A DNA stretch of 64,000 bases. It comes from an uncultured Chloroflexota bacterium (GTDB lineage: Bacteria; Chloroflexota; UBA11872). The first letter of the stretch is position 1. Each line of letters starts with the position of its first letter. Position numbers and translations under genes: made by a program. The stretch is taken from the NCBI GenBank assembly GCA_958296175.1, contig OY282448.1:186001-250000 (forward strand), read 5' to 3'. The notes beneath the pieces were generated by a model. It ran no database searches. It was not told the origin of the DNA and was given only the letters and a program-made list of their open reading frames with translations. This document shows, piece after piece, positions 1-8,238 of the stretch.

Positions 1-2
1 AC

Positions 3-1415
3 CTGCTGGCCACCGGCCTGGTGACGTCGGAGCTCTTCGCGCGGCCGTCGATTGCCGAGTGGATGTCGGTCAAGTTCATCGCGGCGGCGTTGCTGTGGGC
101 GGCCTGGCCGCGGCTGTCGGCGCCGGGGGCGCGGGCGGCGGGCGGCGGTCTGCGCGGGCCGCTGCCGCGCGTGCTGATCGTCGCGGCGGCGGTGGGGGGG
201 CTGGCCTACCTGCGTCTGGCCGTGCTGGACGTGCTGGCCATCGAGGTTCCGTCCGACCTGCGCGCCAACTACGTGGGCGCCCTGGCCATGCGGGAGGGAG
301 CGAACCCGTACGACAACAGCGTGGCCTTGCAGGTGGCGGGGCGCGAGCGGATTCCCTACGTGGGGACGCGGCTGTGGGCGATGGTGACCAACCCGCCGAC
401 GGCCATGCTGTATTTTGCGCCGTACACGGCCATGCCGCTGGGGGCGGCGCGGCTGGCGTTCATGGCAGTGAGCCATCTGGCGCTGCTGGGAACGGCCTGG
501 CTGACCTGGCGGCTGGTGAGGCCCACGCTGCCGCCGCTGGTCTGGCTGGGGCTGCTGCTAGGGGCGGCGGCGCTGCTGGACCCGTTCCTGCTGGCGCTGC
601 GCCTGGGGCAGGTGGACCTGGTCATCGGGCTGGCGCTGGCGGCGGCGGCGTATCGGCTGCGCAACGGCGACGATATCTGGGGCGGGGCCTGCATTGGCGC
701 GGCGGCGGCCTTGAAACTCGCGCCTGCCGTGTTGGCGCTGTATCTGGTGCAGCGGCGGCGCTGGCGGGCGCTGGGCGGCCTGGCGCTGGCGTTGGCGGCC
801 GCCGGGGCGCTGAGCGCGGGGCTGGCCGGGTTCGAGACTTGGCAGTACTACTTGGCGGTGCGTCTGCCCGATCTGCTGGGCGGAAGTGCGTTATTCAACA
901 ATATCTCGCTGCCGGGTCTGATACTCCGTGTATTCATGGGACCCGAACTGGCGCAAGGCATGCTGGACGCGCAACCCGACATTCCGCTGGCGCGCGCGCT
1001 GACGGCGCTGGCGGTCGTTGCCGCCCTGGCGGCGGCCGCCGCCGCGCTGGGCCGCCGGGCGCGCCAGGGCCGCGCGTTCGTGCTGGAATACAGTCTGGCG
1101 GTGGTGACGGTGCTGGTCGTCTCCAGCGTCACCTGGCCGCATTACCTGGCGCAGCTGCTGCCGCTGCTGGGTCTGCTGCTGGCGCCGGCCTGGCCAACGC
1201 GCGCCGGCCGCTGGGCCGCGGTTGCCGGCGGTTTGGGTCTGGCGCTGGCGGCGTTTCCGCTGGACGCCTACAGCGGTCTGTTTGGCGGCGTCTTCGACCG
1301 CTCCTTCACGGCGCTGTCCGTGCGGTGCCTGGGGTTGCTGACGCTGTTCCTGGCGCTGCTGCTGGCCGTGCGCACCTCTCGGCCGGCTGAACCGAGCGCG
1401 GAGGCCGCGGCATGA
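3..1415 (+). CDS. GT87-type (DUF2029) membrane glycosyltransferase, probably 5'-truncated by the window edge
   Basis: The product is a polytopic membrane protein with about ten hydrophobic segments. Two features point to the GT87/DUF2029 mannosyltransferase-like family (GT-C fold, lipid-linked sugar donor). One is the N-terminal loop with a REGANPYDN motif near residue 95, counting from the GTG at 21. The other is the ALKLAPAVLALY segment near residue 232, which resembles the family's K-x-x-P helix. The frame is open to the window edge, so the true start may lie upstream; GTG at 21 and ATG at 63 are alternatives. The stop overlaps the next start (ATGA, 1412-1415), so it is translationally coupled to the following genes. 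Its probable role is cell-envelope glycan or glycolipid assembly; donor and acceptor cannot be told. Confidence 0.75.
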   Translation: MLATGLVTSELFARPSIAEWMSVKFIAAALLWAAWPRLSAPGARAAGGGLRGPLPRVLIVAAAVGGLAYLRLAVLDVLAIEVPSDLRANYVGALAMREGANPYDNSVALQVAGRERIPYVGTRLWAMVTNPPTAMLYFAPYTAMPLGAARLAFMAVSHLALLGTAWLTWRLVRPTLPPLVWLGLLLGAAALLDPFLLALRLGQVDLVIGLALAAAAYRLRNGDDIWGGACIGAAAALKLAPAVLALYLVQRRRWRALGGLALALAAAGALSAGLAGFETWQYYLAVRLPDLLGGSALFNNISLPGLILRVFMGPELAQGMLDAQPDIPLARALTALAVVAALAAAAAALGRRARQGRAFVLEYSLAVVTVLVVSSVTWPHYLAQLLPLLGLLLAPAWPTRAGRWAAVAGGLGLALAAFPLDAYSGLFGGVFDRSFTALSVRCLGLLTLFLALLLAVRTSRPAEPSAEAAA

Positions 1416-2341
1416 CGCTGTGGCGCCAGCTGCTGCGCTCGCGCGCGCTCTGGGCCGCGCTGAGCGCCACGGCGGTGGCCGCCGCGCTGCTGGCAACGCT
1501 GCAACCCGTGCGCGAGGCGACCCACACCGCGCTTGGCTGGCTGCGCACGGAGACATTGACGATCGAGGCGGCCGACGCGGCCGACGCGGCGGACGCCGAA
1601 CCGCAAGCGCCGCCGGACGCCTTCCAGGTCGAATGGCTGGAACGCGCCGGCATGCTGACCAACGTCACGGGCGGGGAGCTGGCCGACCTGCCGTTCGATC
1701 TGGTGACGCTCGATCCTCCGCGGGGGTTCGTGTCGGCGCCTGTCTACGCCGTGGCCGGCGCCGGAACCATGCGGGTTTCGCTCGACTCCAGCGGGTTGCA
1801 GGCGCTGCTGGACGGCGGCGCGGGAATGGAAACGCCGCCGGGCGGGTCCGCAGGCGCGGCGGCGTCCGCGGCGGACGAGGCGCCGGCGGCTTCGTCCTCG
1901 CCCCAGGCCGCTCCGCCGCGCGCGGCCGTGCGCCTGGCGTCCGGGTTTGCCGATCAAGAGTTCACCGTGGCGGGCGGCGCGGTGGTGATGACGACCTGGG
2001 CGGCCGCCAACCCCGGCGGCGCGCCGCTGACGCTGGTGCAGATCGAACCGCCGACGGTCAGCGGCCTGACCCAGGCCGACCTGCGGCGGCTGTCGCGGGT
2101 GTTGGGCCAGTTGTTCCTGCCGCCCATCGTCAGCGCGCAGGTCGAGATCAGCGAGCTGCCGCTGGTGCGGGACGCGCTGGGTCTGAACGACGACGCAGAC
2201 GACGCCGACGAGCCGCCGCGCGTGACCGAGCTGCCCGACGGCAGCGCGGCCGTGACCTGGACCGCGGGGCGGGCCACGCTGATCCTGACCGGCCCGCTGC
2301 CGCCGGACGACCTGCGGCGCCTTGCCGCCGCCGCCGCATGA
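1412..2341 (+). CDS. Membrane-anchored extracytoplasmic protein of unknown function
   Basis: I do not recognise a family. The 309-residue product has a basic N-terminus followed by one hydrophobic segment (about residues 12-30), so it is probably a signal-anchored protein facing outward. The remainder is acidic and rich in Ala, Asp and Pro, with a low-complexity Ala/Ser/Pro stretch around residues 140-170. No catalytic motif is visible. It overlaps the upstream glycosyltransferase and the downstream ABC ATPase by ATGA junctions (1412-1415 and 2338-2341), so it belongs to a tight four-gene operon. A role as an accessory lipid- or glycan-binding subunit of the exporter is possible from position alone. 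Confidence 0.7.
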   Translation: MTLWRQLLRSRALWAALSATAVAAALLATLQPVREATHTALGWLRTETLTIEAADAADAADAEPQAPPDAFQVEWLERAGMLTNVTGGELADLPFDLVTLDPPRGFVSAPVYAVAGAGTMRVSLDSSGLQALLDGGAGMETPPGGSAGAAASAADEAPAASSSPQAAPPRAAVRLASGFADQEFTVAGGAVVMTTWAAANPGGAPLTLVQIEPPTVSGLTQADLRRLSRVLGQLFLPPIVSAQVEISELPLVRDALGLNDDADDADEPPRVTELPDGSAAVTWTAGRATLILTGPLPPDDLRRLAAAAA

Positions 2342-3333
2342 CCGCCGCGACCCCAGAACCCGCCATCCAGGTCACCGACGTGACCAAGCGGTACGGCGGC
2401 ATCCTGGCCGTCGACCGCGTCAGCCTGACGGCGGCGGCGGGCGAGGTCTTCGGCTTTCTGGGACCCAACGGGGCGGGCAAGAGCACGATCGTCAAGCTGG
2501 TGCTGGGACTGGCCAGCGCCACCAGCGGCAACATCCAGGTGCTGGGCCGGCCGGCCGGCAGCCTGGAGGTGCGCGCCCGCATCGGCTATCTGCCGGAAAC
2601 CTTCCGCTTTCACGAATGGCTGACCGCCGCGCAGTTGCTGCAGTTTCACGCCCGCCTGGCGCGCGTGCCTGCACGCCGCCGCGCCGGGCGCACGGCCGAG
2701 CTGCTGGACCTGGTGGGGCTGGGCGCGCGCGCCAACGAACGCCTCAGCACGTTTTCCAAAGGGATGATGCAGCGCGTGGGTCTGGCGCAGGCCTTGATTG
2801 GCGACCCGCAGCTGGTGATTCTGGACGAACCCACGTCGGCTCTCGACCCCATTGGCCGCCGCGAGGTGCGCGACCTGATTCGCGGGCTGCGCCGGCAGGG
2901 CGTCACGGTCTTCTTGAACTCGCATCTGCTCTCCGAGGTGGAGAGGGTGTGCGACCGCGTCGCGATCATCAACCGCGGCCGGGTCGTGGCGCAGGGCGCG
3001 TTGTCGGAGCTGCTGGAGACGCAGGAGGTCGACGTGCGCGCCGGGCCTGGCGCCGCTGAGGCTGCGCGCCGCGCGCTGAGCGCTGAGGCCGCAGCCAGCG
3101 CCGGCGCCGCAGCCGCCAGCGGCGAGGACGCGGGACGGAGCGGCGAAGCGGCGGCGCACGACGTGCAGGTCACGGCCGACGGCCGCCTGCGCATCCGCGC
3201 CGCCAGCGACGCCCAGGTCGCCGCCGTCGTGCGCCGCCTGGTCGAGGCCGGCGTGCCCGTCTACGACGTGCGCCCCGTGGGCGACTCGCTGGAAGACCTC
3301 TTCGTGCGCGTGGCCGAGACCGGCGACGCATGA
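2338..3333 (+). CDS. ABC-2 type transporter, ATP-binding protein
   Basis: This is the nucleotide-binding subunit of an ABC-2 exporter, 331 residues. It has Walker A GPNGAGKS (about 42-49), a signature-like FSKGMMQRV (about 139), Walker [14 protein letters not shown] (about 159) and an H-loop in LNSHLLSE (about 193). The relaxed FSKGMMQR signature is typical of the NosF/GldA/CcmA group that pairs with ABC-2 permeases. The last 90 residues are an Ala-rich regulatory extension. The ATG at 2338 overlaps the preceding stop, and the stop at 3333 overlaps the permease start at 3330. A longer open frame runs upstream but is a shadow of the preceding gene. The substrate is unknown; context suggests envelope material. 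Confidence 0.93.
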   Translation: MTAATPEPAIQVTDVTKRYGGILAVDRVSLTAAAGEVFGFLGPNGAGKSTIVKLVLGLASATSGNIQVLGRPAGSLEVRARIGYLPETFRFHEWLTAAQLLQFHARLARVPARRRAGRTAELLDLVGLGARANERLSTFSKGMMQRVGLAQALIGDPQLVILDEPTSALDPIGRREVRDLIRGLRRQGVTVFLNSHLLSEVERVCDRVAIINRGRVVAQGALSELLETQEVDVRAGPGAAEAARRALSAEAAASAGAAAASGEDAGRSGEAAAHDVQVTADGRLRIRAASDAQVAAVVRRLVEAGVPVYDVRPVGDSLEDLFVRVAETGDA

Positions 3334-4166
3334 GCGCCCATCTGATCGCCGGGTTCACCCTGCGCGAAGCCTTCCAGCGCCGCATCGTGCTGGCGGCGGC
3401 GCTGCTGACGGTTGGCTTCCTGGCCCTCTTTGGCTTGGGCGTGTGGCTGGGCTACCGCGACCTGCAAAGCGACCCGACCACCTCGCCGGAGGTCGCGGCG
3501 TCGCTGATCGGCGTCCTGCTGGCCGGCGGCCTCTGGAGCCTGAACTTCATCGCGTCCATGCTGGCCATCTTCCTGTCCGTCGGCTCGCTGTCCGGCGAGC
3601 TGGACCAGGGGACGCTGCACGCCATTGCGGCGCGGCCGGTGCGCCGCAGCGAGATAGTGCTGGGCAAGTTCGCCGGGTTCACGCTCATGCTGGCCGTCTT
3701 CATCGGCGTTTCGGCCAGCGCCATGATTGTGACCGTGGCCGTCATAACGGGCCGCCTGGTCGCCACCAGCTGGCTGGCGCCGCCGCTGATGCTGGCGGCG
3801 TCCATGACGCTGGTGGGGCTGGCCATGGCGGGCAGCTCTCGGATCGGCACGCTTGCGAACGGCGTGATGGTGTTCACGCTGTTCTCCACCGCGCTGGTGG
3901 CCGGGGTGCTGGAACAGGTGGCGGTGCTGCTGGACAACGCCCTGCTGTTCGACATCGGCGTCTTCAGCGGCGTGGTGCTGCCAACCCGCGCCCTCTGGAG
4001 CATGGCCAGCGCCCAACTGTCCGACGGGGGGGCGTTTACCGAGGTCCAGGCCGGGACGACCGGGGCGTTGATCGCCCCGTCGGGCTGGACCTTGCTGGTT
4101 GGCGCGCTGCACCTGGCGGTGACGCTGGGCATCGCCCTGCGGGCGTTCGGGCGGCGGGACTTCTGA
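3330..4166 (+). CDS. ABC-2 type transporter, permease protein
   Basis: A 278-residue membrane protein with about six hydrophobic helices. After the first (around residues 16-40) comes the cytoplasmic stretch GELDQGTLHAIAARPVRRSE, the hallmark loop of ABC-2/NosY-type permeases. It overlaps the ATPase gene by ATGA (3330-3333) and should form the transmembrane half of the same exporter. It closes the four-gene operon that begins with the GT87 protein. The next gene starts 81 bases downstream. Family assignment is firm; the exported substrate is not known. Confidence 0.9.
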   Translation: MSAHLIAGFTLREAFQRRIVLAAALLTVGFLALFGLGVWLGYRDLQSDPTTSPEVAASLIGVLLAGGLWSLNFIASMLAIFLSVGSLSGELDQGTLHAIAARPVRRSEIVLGKFAGFTLMLAVFIGVSASAMIVTVAVITGRLVATSWLAPPLMLAASMTLVGLAMAGSSRIGTLANGVMVFTLFSTALVAGVLEQVAVLLDNALLFDIGVFSGVVLPTRALWSMASAQLSDGGAFTEVQAGTTGALIAPSGWTLLVGALHLAVTLGIALRAFGRRDF

Positions 4167-4247
4167 CGCGGCGCTGGGGTTCGACGGATGCGGCGCGCGC
4201 GGCGGCGTACCATCGGGCCGGCCGTGCCTGTGTGCCGAGGTGCGCCA

Positions 4248-5522
4248 ATGGCGCCTGACCTGCGAATCGCCCTGGTTGGATGCGGAAGCCACGGGGCCGC
4301 GCGTCTGGCGCCGGCCATTCGCGCCGCGCCGGGGGCGGTGCTGAGCGCCTGCGTGGACCCAGACGCCGACGCCGCGCGCGCCGCCGCCCACGGCCAGGCG
4401 GACGTGCTGCCCGACCTGGACGCGCTGACCCACGCGCCGCGCGTGGACGCCGCGGTGATTGCCGTGCCGCACGACCTGCTGGCGCCCACGGCGCTGGCCT
4501 GCCTGCGGGCCGGGCTGCACGTGCTGGTGGAAAAGCCCGTGGGCGTGACCGAAGCCGAAGGCGCCGCCGTGGCGGCGGCCGCGCGCGCGGCGGGGCTGAC
4601 CTGCATGGCCGCCTACTGCCAGCGCTTTCTGGAGGTGCGCACGCGGGCGCGCGACCTGCTGCGGCGCGGCCTGGCGGGCGACGTGCGCACCGCCGCGGCC
4701 AGCAAGGGCGGGCCGCCGCTCACCGGATGGCTGGCCGACCCCGCCCGCGGCGGCGGCCAGCTGCTCTTTCTGGGGTCGCATCTGGTCGACCAGCTGCTGT
4801 GGCTGCACCGCCAGCCGGTCACGCGCGTGTACGCCGCCATGACCCACCGCGACGACACCGGCAGCGACGAGTCCACCTCCGGCGTGATCGAGTTTGCCGA
4901 CGGCGTGTCGGCCGCGATCAGCCTCAGTCAAGCCGCCGGCGCGCCCTACGACCACCTGGAAATCATCGGGACCGGCGGGCGCATCCGCTCGGATTGGCTG
5001 TCGGGGCAGATCGACGTGGAGACCGCCGCCGGCCATGCCGCCCGCCGCCCGCGGGTGGAATACGTGCGCTCGGACCCGATGCAGCCAATGTACGACGCCG
5101 AGGTGGCCGAATTCGCCGCCGCCGTTCACGCCGGCCGGCCGCCCGCCGTGGATGGGGACGACGCCGTGCGCGTGCTGCGGGTGCTGGACGCCCTGCGCGC
5201 CTCGGCAGCGCGCGGCGCGCCGGTGGACATTGCGGACGGCGCGGCGCGGCGCAGCGCCGCCTATACGCTCGACGCCGCAGACGCGCATCTGCGCATCCAG
5301 TTCACCTACCCGTCCGACCGCATTCAAGAGCCGTTCTTGTACGACCTTTCCCAGCGCTTCCATCTCAAGTTCAACATCCGCCGCGCCGACGTGGACGCCG
5401 GCATCGGCTGGATGCAGGTGCTGCTGGAGGGCGAACGGTCGGAGATCGACGCCGCCATCGCCTGGGCCGAGGCGCAAGGCATCCGCGCCGACCCGGTCGA
5501 AGGCGACGTGATCAGCGGCTGA
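4248..5522 (+). CDS. Gfo/Idh/MocA oxidoreductase with C-terminal NIL domain
   Basis: Residues 1-340 form an NAD(P)-dependent Gfo/Idh/MocA oxidoreductase, with the Rossmann motif GCGSHGAARL near residue 11 and the family lysine in EKPVG near residue 95. Residues about 345-424 match the NIL domain (PF09383): the pattern LRIQFTYP, then FNIRRADVDAG, then a VLLEGE strand and a helix ending QGIRADPVEGD. NIL domains normally sit at the C-terminus of MetN-type methionine ABC ATPases or ferredoxins and bind small ligands. The fusion is therefore odd and suggests ligand control of an oxidoreductase. The ATG at 4248 was chosen because it begins the Rossmann fold; an ATG at 4188 would add 20 unrelated residues. 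Substrate unknown. Confidence 0.88.
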   Translation: MAPDLRIALVGCGSHGAARLAPAIRAAPGAVLSACVDPDADAARAAAHGQADVLPDLDALTHAPRVDAAVIAVPHDLLAPTALACLRAGLHVLVEKPVGVTEAEGAAVAAAARAAGLTCMAAYCQRFLEVRTRARDLLRRGLAGDVRTAAASKGGPPLTGWLADPARGGGQLLFLGSHLVDQLLWLHRQPVTRVYAAMTHRDDTGSDESTSGVIEFADGVSAAISLSQAAGAPYDHLEIIGTGGRIRSDWLSGQIDVETAAGHAARRPRVEYVRSDPMQPMYDAEVAEFAAAVHAGRPPAVDGDDAVRVLRVLDALRASAARGAPVDIADGAARRSAAYTLDAADAHLRIQFTYPSDRIQEPFLYDLSQRFHLKFNIRRADVDAGIGWMQVLLEGERSEIDAAIAWAEAQGIRADPVEGDVISG

Positions 5523-5667
5523 CGCGCGCGTCCCGCCCGCGGGTCCCCGCGCGGCTGGCGGCGGGCGCGGCCGCCATGCCTCCACGCCGCGGCGGGCGCC
5601 GGCCTGCCGAAGGACGAGCCGCGAACGCCAAACCCCACGTCTCTGGCCGCAGGCCGCCCCCAGCCCA

Positions 5668-5697
5668 TTGACGAACCGCGCGCGCCACCCCTAAACT
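5668..5697 (+). promoter_or_regulatory. Sigma-70-like promoter for the L25/Ctc gene
   Basis: TTGACG at 5668-5673 (five of six consensus bases) is followed by an 18-base spacer and TAAACT at 5692-5697 (four of six). It lies about 90 bases before the GTG start of the downstream gene and is the only close match in this gene-free stretch (5523-5789). Confidence 0.6.
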
Positions 5698-5789
5698 TCG
5701 GGGCGTGGCGCCGTGTGCGCGTCGATGCGCCGACCCGAATCCGTCACTTCCAGGTCCCGCGCCGCCGTCCACCATAAGGAGCAGCTGCC

Positions 5790-6455
5790 GTGCCCGAACG
5801 TCACCGCCTGGCGGCCGCGCCGCGCCGCGTGTTTGGCAAGAAGGTCAAGCGCCTGCGGCGGGAGGGCCAGATTCCGGCCAACGTGATGGAAGCGGGGCGG
5901 AGTTCCACCGCGATTCAAGCGCCCGAACGCGACCTGGCCGAGCTGGCGCGCGCCCAGGTGAGCGGCCAGATCATCGATCTCCAGCTCGAGGGCGTAGTGG
6001 CGCCGGTGCTGGTGGACGGCATCGACGTCGACGCCCTGACCAACCGGCTGATCCACGCCACCTTCCGCAAGGTGGACATGACCAGGCCCATCGAGGTGAC
6101 GGTGCGCGTGCAGCTGCACGGCAGCGCGCCGGCCAGCGAGTCGGGCGAGCATACGGTCATGCAGCTGTTGCAGGAGGTCGACGTCTCGGCGCTGCCGACG
6201 GACATCCCTTCCCTGCTGACCGCCGACGTGTCGGGCCTGGCCGAGGTTGGGGACGCCGTGCTGGTGCGCGACCTGCGCGCGGCCGACGGCGCTTTCGAAC
6301 CGGTCACGGCGCAGGACGCCGTCGTCGCGCAGGTGTCGCTGGGCCGCCAGCTGGAAGACGACGAGGCGGACGAGGAGCTGGGCGAGGTTCCGCTGGAGGA
6401 AGGCGCCGTCCTGCCGGCGGACGCCGACGCCGAGCCGCCCCCCGCCGCCGACTGA
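5790..6455 (+). CDS. rplY: 50S ribosomal protein L25 / general stress protein Ctc
   Basis: A 221-residue protein of the long, two-domain TL5/CTC form of L25, which binds 5S rRNA. The N-terminal part (residues 1-90) contains the family pattern GKKVKRLRREGQIPANV and a charged beta-barrel. The C-terminal domain ends in an acidic tail rich in Glu and Asp, typical of CTC proteins. The start is GTG at 5790, preceded by AAGGAG seven bases upstream. A promoter-like sequence lies about 90 bases upstream, so it is probably transcribed alone. Neighbours are unrelated. Confidence 0.92.
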   Translation: MPERHRLAAAPRRVFGKKVKRLRREGQIPANVMEAGRSSTAIQAPERDLAELARAQVSGQIIDLQLEGVVAPVLVDGIDVDALTNRLIHATFRKVDMTRPIEVTVRVQLHGSAPASESGEHTVMQLLQEVDVSALPTDIPSLLTADVSGLAEVGDAVLVRDLRAADGAFEPVTAQDAVVAQVSLGRQLEDDEADEELGEVPLEEGAVLPADADAEPPPAAD

Positions 6456-6496
6456 CCCCAGGCGCCGCGCCGTCAGCCGCGAACCCGGCGCCAGCC

Positions 6497-7168
6497 TCAG
6501 ACGATGGCCGGCGCCGCGAATTGGCGCCGCAGCGCGTCGGTGAATTCGGTCTGCGCAACCAGAATCACCGCGTCGCCCACCTCCAGCCGCGTGGTGGGCG
6601 CGGGCAGCACGGCCTGGCCGTGGCGCAGGATGACGCTGATGCGCCCGCCCTGGTCCGGCAGGGCCAGCTCCGCCGTGGTGGCCCCGGCCGCGGCGGAACC
6701 TTCGGCCACGTGCATCTCCACCAGCTCCAGCCCCGCGTTGCGCAGCCGCAGCAGGTGCACCACCGGCAGGCTCACGTCGCGCTCGATCATGGTCATCACC
6801 AGGTCGGTGGCGTTGACGATGGCTTCGATACCCAGCGTGCGGAAGGTGTCGCTGTTCTTGGGATTGTTGATGCGGGCAATCGTGCGGGCGCGCCCGTCTG
6901 ACAAGGCCTCGCCGAGCTGGCAGATGATGATGTTGTCTTCGTCGTGGCCGGTCACGGCAATCAGCAGGTCGGCGCGCGCGATCCCCGCGTCCAGCAGCCA
7001 GCGGCCCTCGGAGGCGTCGTGCGGAATCACCGTGCTGCCCAGCTCGTCTTCGAGGAACTGCGCCTTGCCCGCGCTGGCTTCCAGCACCACGACCTCGTGC
7101 TTTTCGTCCAGGAGGTTGCGCGCCAGCTGGCCGCCGAGCTTGCCGCCGCCGGCCACGATGACGAACAC
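6497..7168 (-). CDS. trkA: TrkA/KtrA-type K+ channel regulatory protein (RCK_N + RCK_C)
   Basis: A 223-residue cytoplasmic regulator of potassium transport. Residues 1-130 form the RCK_N Rossmann domain (VIVAGGGKLGGQLA at the N-terminus binds NAD(H) or ATP, followed by an acidic residue in VVVLE). Residues about 140-220 form an RCK_C domain ending LEVGDAVILVAQTE. It lies six bases after a second RCK gene on the same strand, so the two are probably co-transcribed and may assemble together. No TrkH/KtrB membrane partner is seen nearby, so the channel it serves must be encoded elsewhere. Confidence 0.9.
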   Translation of the reverse strand: MFVIVAGGGKLGGQLARNLLDEKHEVVVLEASAGKAQFLEDELGSTVIPHDASEGRWLLDAGIARADLLIAVTGHDEDNIIICQLGEALSDGRARTIARINNPKNSDTFRTLGIEAIVNATDLVMTMIERDVSLPVVHLLRLRNAGLELVEMHVAEGSAAAGATTAELALPDQGGRISVILRHGQAVLPAPTTRLEVGDAVILVAQTEFTDALRRQFAAPAIV

Positions 7169-7174
7169 GGCGCG

Positions 7175-7615
7175 CTAGGTCTCCGGCGGCGCGTCGGCGC
7201 CGTTCGACGCGGGGCCGTTCCACTGCAACATGCGCTCGAAGGCGTCGCCCACCAGCGTCGTGGAGGACAGCGTCTCGATTCCCAGCTGCGCAAACACGCG
7301 GGCGCGTACCGGGTCCTTCACGCGCGCAATGGCGCGCGGCACCTCGAACTGCTGCCTGGCCAGCTGCGCCGCCGTCAGGTTGGAATTGTCGCCGTAGGTT
7401 GCGGCGATCACGGCGTCCGCCCGCTCGATGCCGGCCGAGCGCAGACAGTCCACGTCGATGGCGTGCCCCACGATGGTGGCGCCGCAGAAGCCCTCGGCCA
7501 AGCGGGCGAAGGCTCGTTTGTCGCGGTCGATCACCACCACCGAATGGCCGCCGGCGCACATGCGGCTGGCCACCTCGGCCCCTGCGCGGCCGCAGCCGAT
7601 GACGATGGCGTACAC
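7175..7615 (-). CDS. RCK_N (TrkA-N) domain protein
   Basis: A single RCK_N domain of about 146 residues: AIVIGCGRAGAEVA at the N-terminus and VVVIDRDKRAF as the second beta strand, whose acidic residue recognises the nucleotide ribose. It lacks the RCK_C domain found in its downstream partner. GTG at 7615 was chosen because it begins the Rossmann strand and has GGAAGG about 13 bases upstream; ATG or other starts up to 7675 would add a Gly-rich, unconserved leader. Paired RCK proteins usually gate one potassium channel together. Confidence 0.85.
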   Translation of the reverse strand: MYAIVIGCGRAGAEVASRMCAGGHSVVVIDRDKRAFARLAEGFCGATIVGHAIDVDCLRSAGIERADAVIAATYGDNSNLTAAQLARQQFEVPRAIARVKDPVRARVFAQLGIETLSSTTLVGDAFERMLQWNGPASNGADAPPET

Positions 7616-7728
7616 CGCAACCCGGCCGCCTTCCCATGCACCCCCGGCACGACCCGGGCCCTCCATGGTACGCACGCGCGACGGGTTGCGGCATGCTGGG
7701 GGCGGAATCCGACCGCCGAGCCGCGCCC

Positions 7729-8052
7729 ATGCTGTACGAACTGCGCATCTACGAAATCCTGCCTGGCCGAACCGACGCCATCATGCGCCGCTTCGCCCAC
7801 CACACCATGGGCATCTTCGCCCGGCTGGACATCGAGGTGGTGGGCTTCTGGCAGGAGGTGGTGGGCCGCAGCGACCGACTGGTGTACGTCACCCGCTTCG
7901 AGGACATGGCCGACCGCGAGGCCAAGTGGCTGGCTTTTCAGTCGGACCCAGAGTGGCAGCAGGTGAAGGCCGACACCGAGGCCGACGCGCCGATCGTGGC
8001 GCGCGTCATCAACAGCTTCATGGTTCCGACCCCGTTCTCGCCGCTGCAATAG
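7729..8052 (+). CDS. NIPSNAP family protein
   Basis: A 107-residue single NIPSNAP domain (ferredoxin-like alpha/beta barrel). The family begins YELRIYEILPGRTDAIM and contains GFWQEVVG, LVYVTRFEDMADRE and a C-terminal SFMVPTPFSPL. Bacterial members are small dimeric proteins of unclear function, often beside metabolic genes. ATG at 7729 matches the usual family start; an earlier in-frame ATG would add an unconserved Pro/Arg leader overlapping the divergent RCK gene. It is convergent with the next gene. Confidence 0.85.
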   Translation: MLYELRIYEILPGRTDAIMRRFAHHTMGIFARLDIEVVGFWQEVVGRSDRLVYVTRFEDMADREAKWLAFQSDPEWQQVKADTEADAPIVARVINSFMVPTPFSPLQ

Positions 8053-8152
8053 ACGCAGCAGCGCACGCGGGCGAAAACGCCGCAGCAGCAACCGCGGCAG
8101 CCGCGGCCGACGCCCCGTCCCTCGGAACCGTCGGCGGCAGGCGGCGGCGGGC

Positions 8153-8187
8153 GCAGGCGCGCTGGCCCCGGCCGCCCGCGCGCCTGC
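8153..8187. terminator. Hairpin between convergent genes, possible bidirectional terminator
   Basis: A perfect 10-bp inverted repeat (8153-8162 and 8178-8187) with a 15-base GC-rich loop lies between the convergent NIPSNAP gene and the large membrane protein gene. There is no T-tract, so intrinsic termination is only inferred from position and stem stability. Confidence 0.4.
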
Positions 8188-8238
8188 CGTGCGTGAGACG
8201 CCGCGCGCCGCCCGCGCAGACGGCGCCGCCGCCTGCGC

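Noticed and set aside
3261..5585. 774-codon open frame on the minus strand opposite the ABC permease and oxidoreductase genes
   Set aside because: It mirrors real genes in a high-GC genome, is full of Arg/Gly/His/Gln runs and matches no family.
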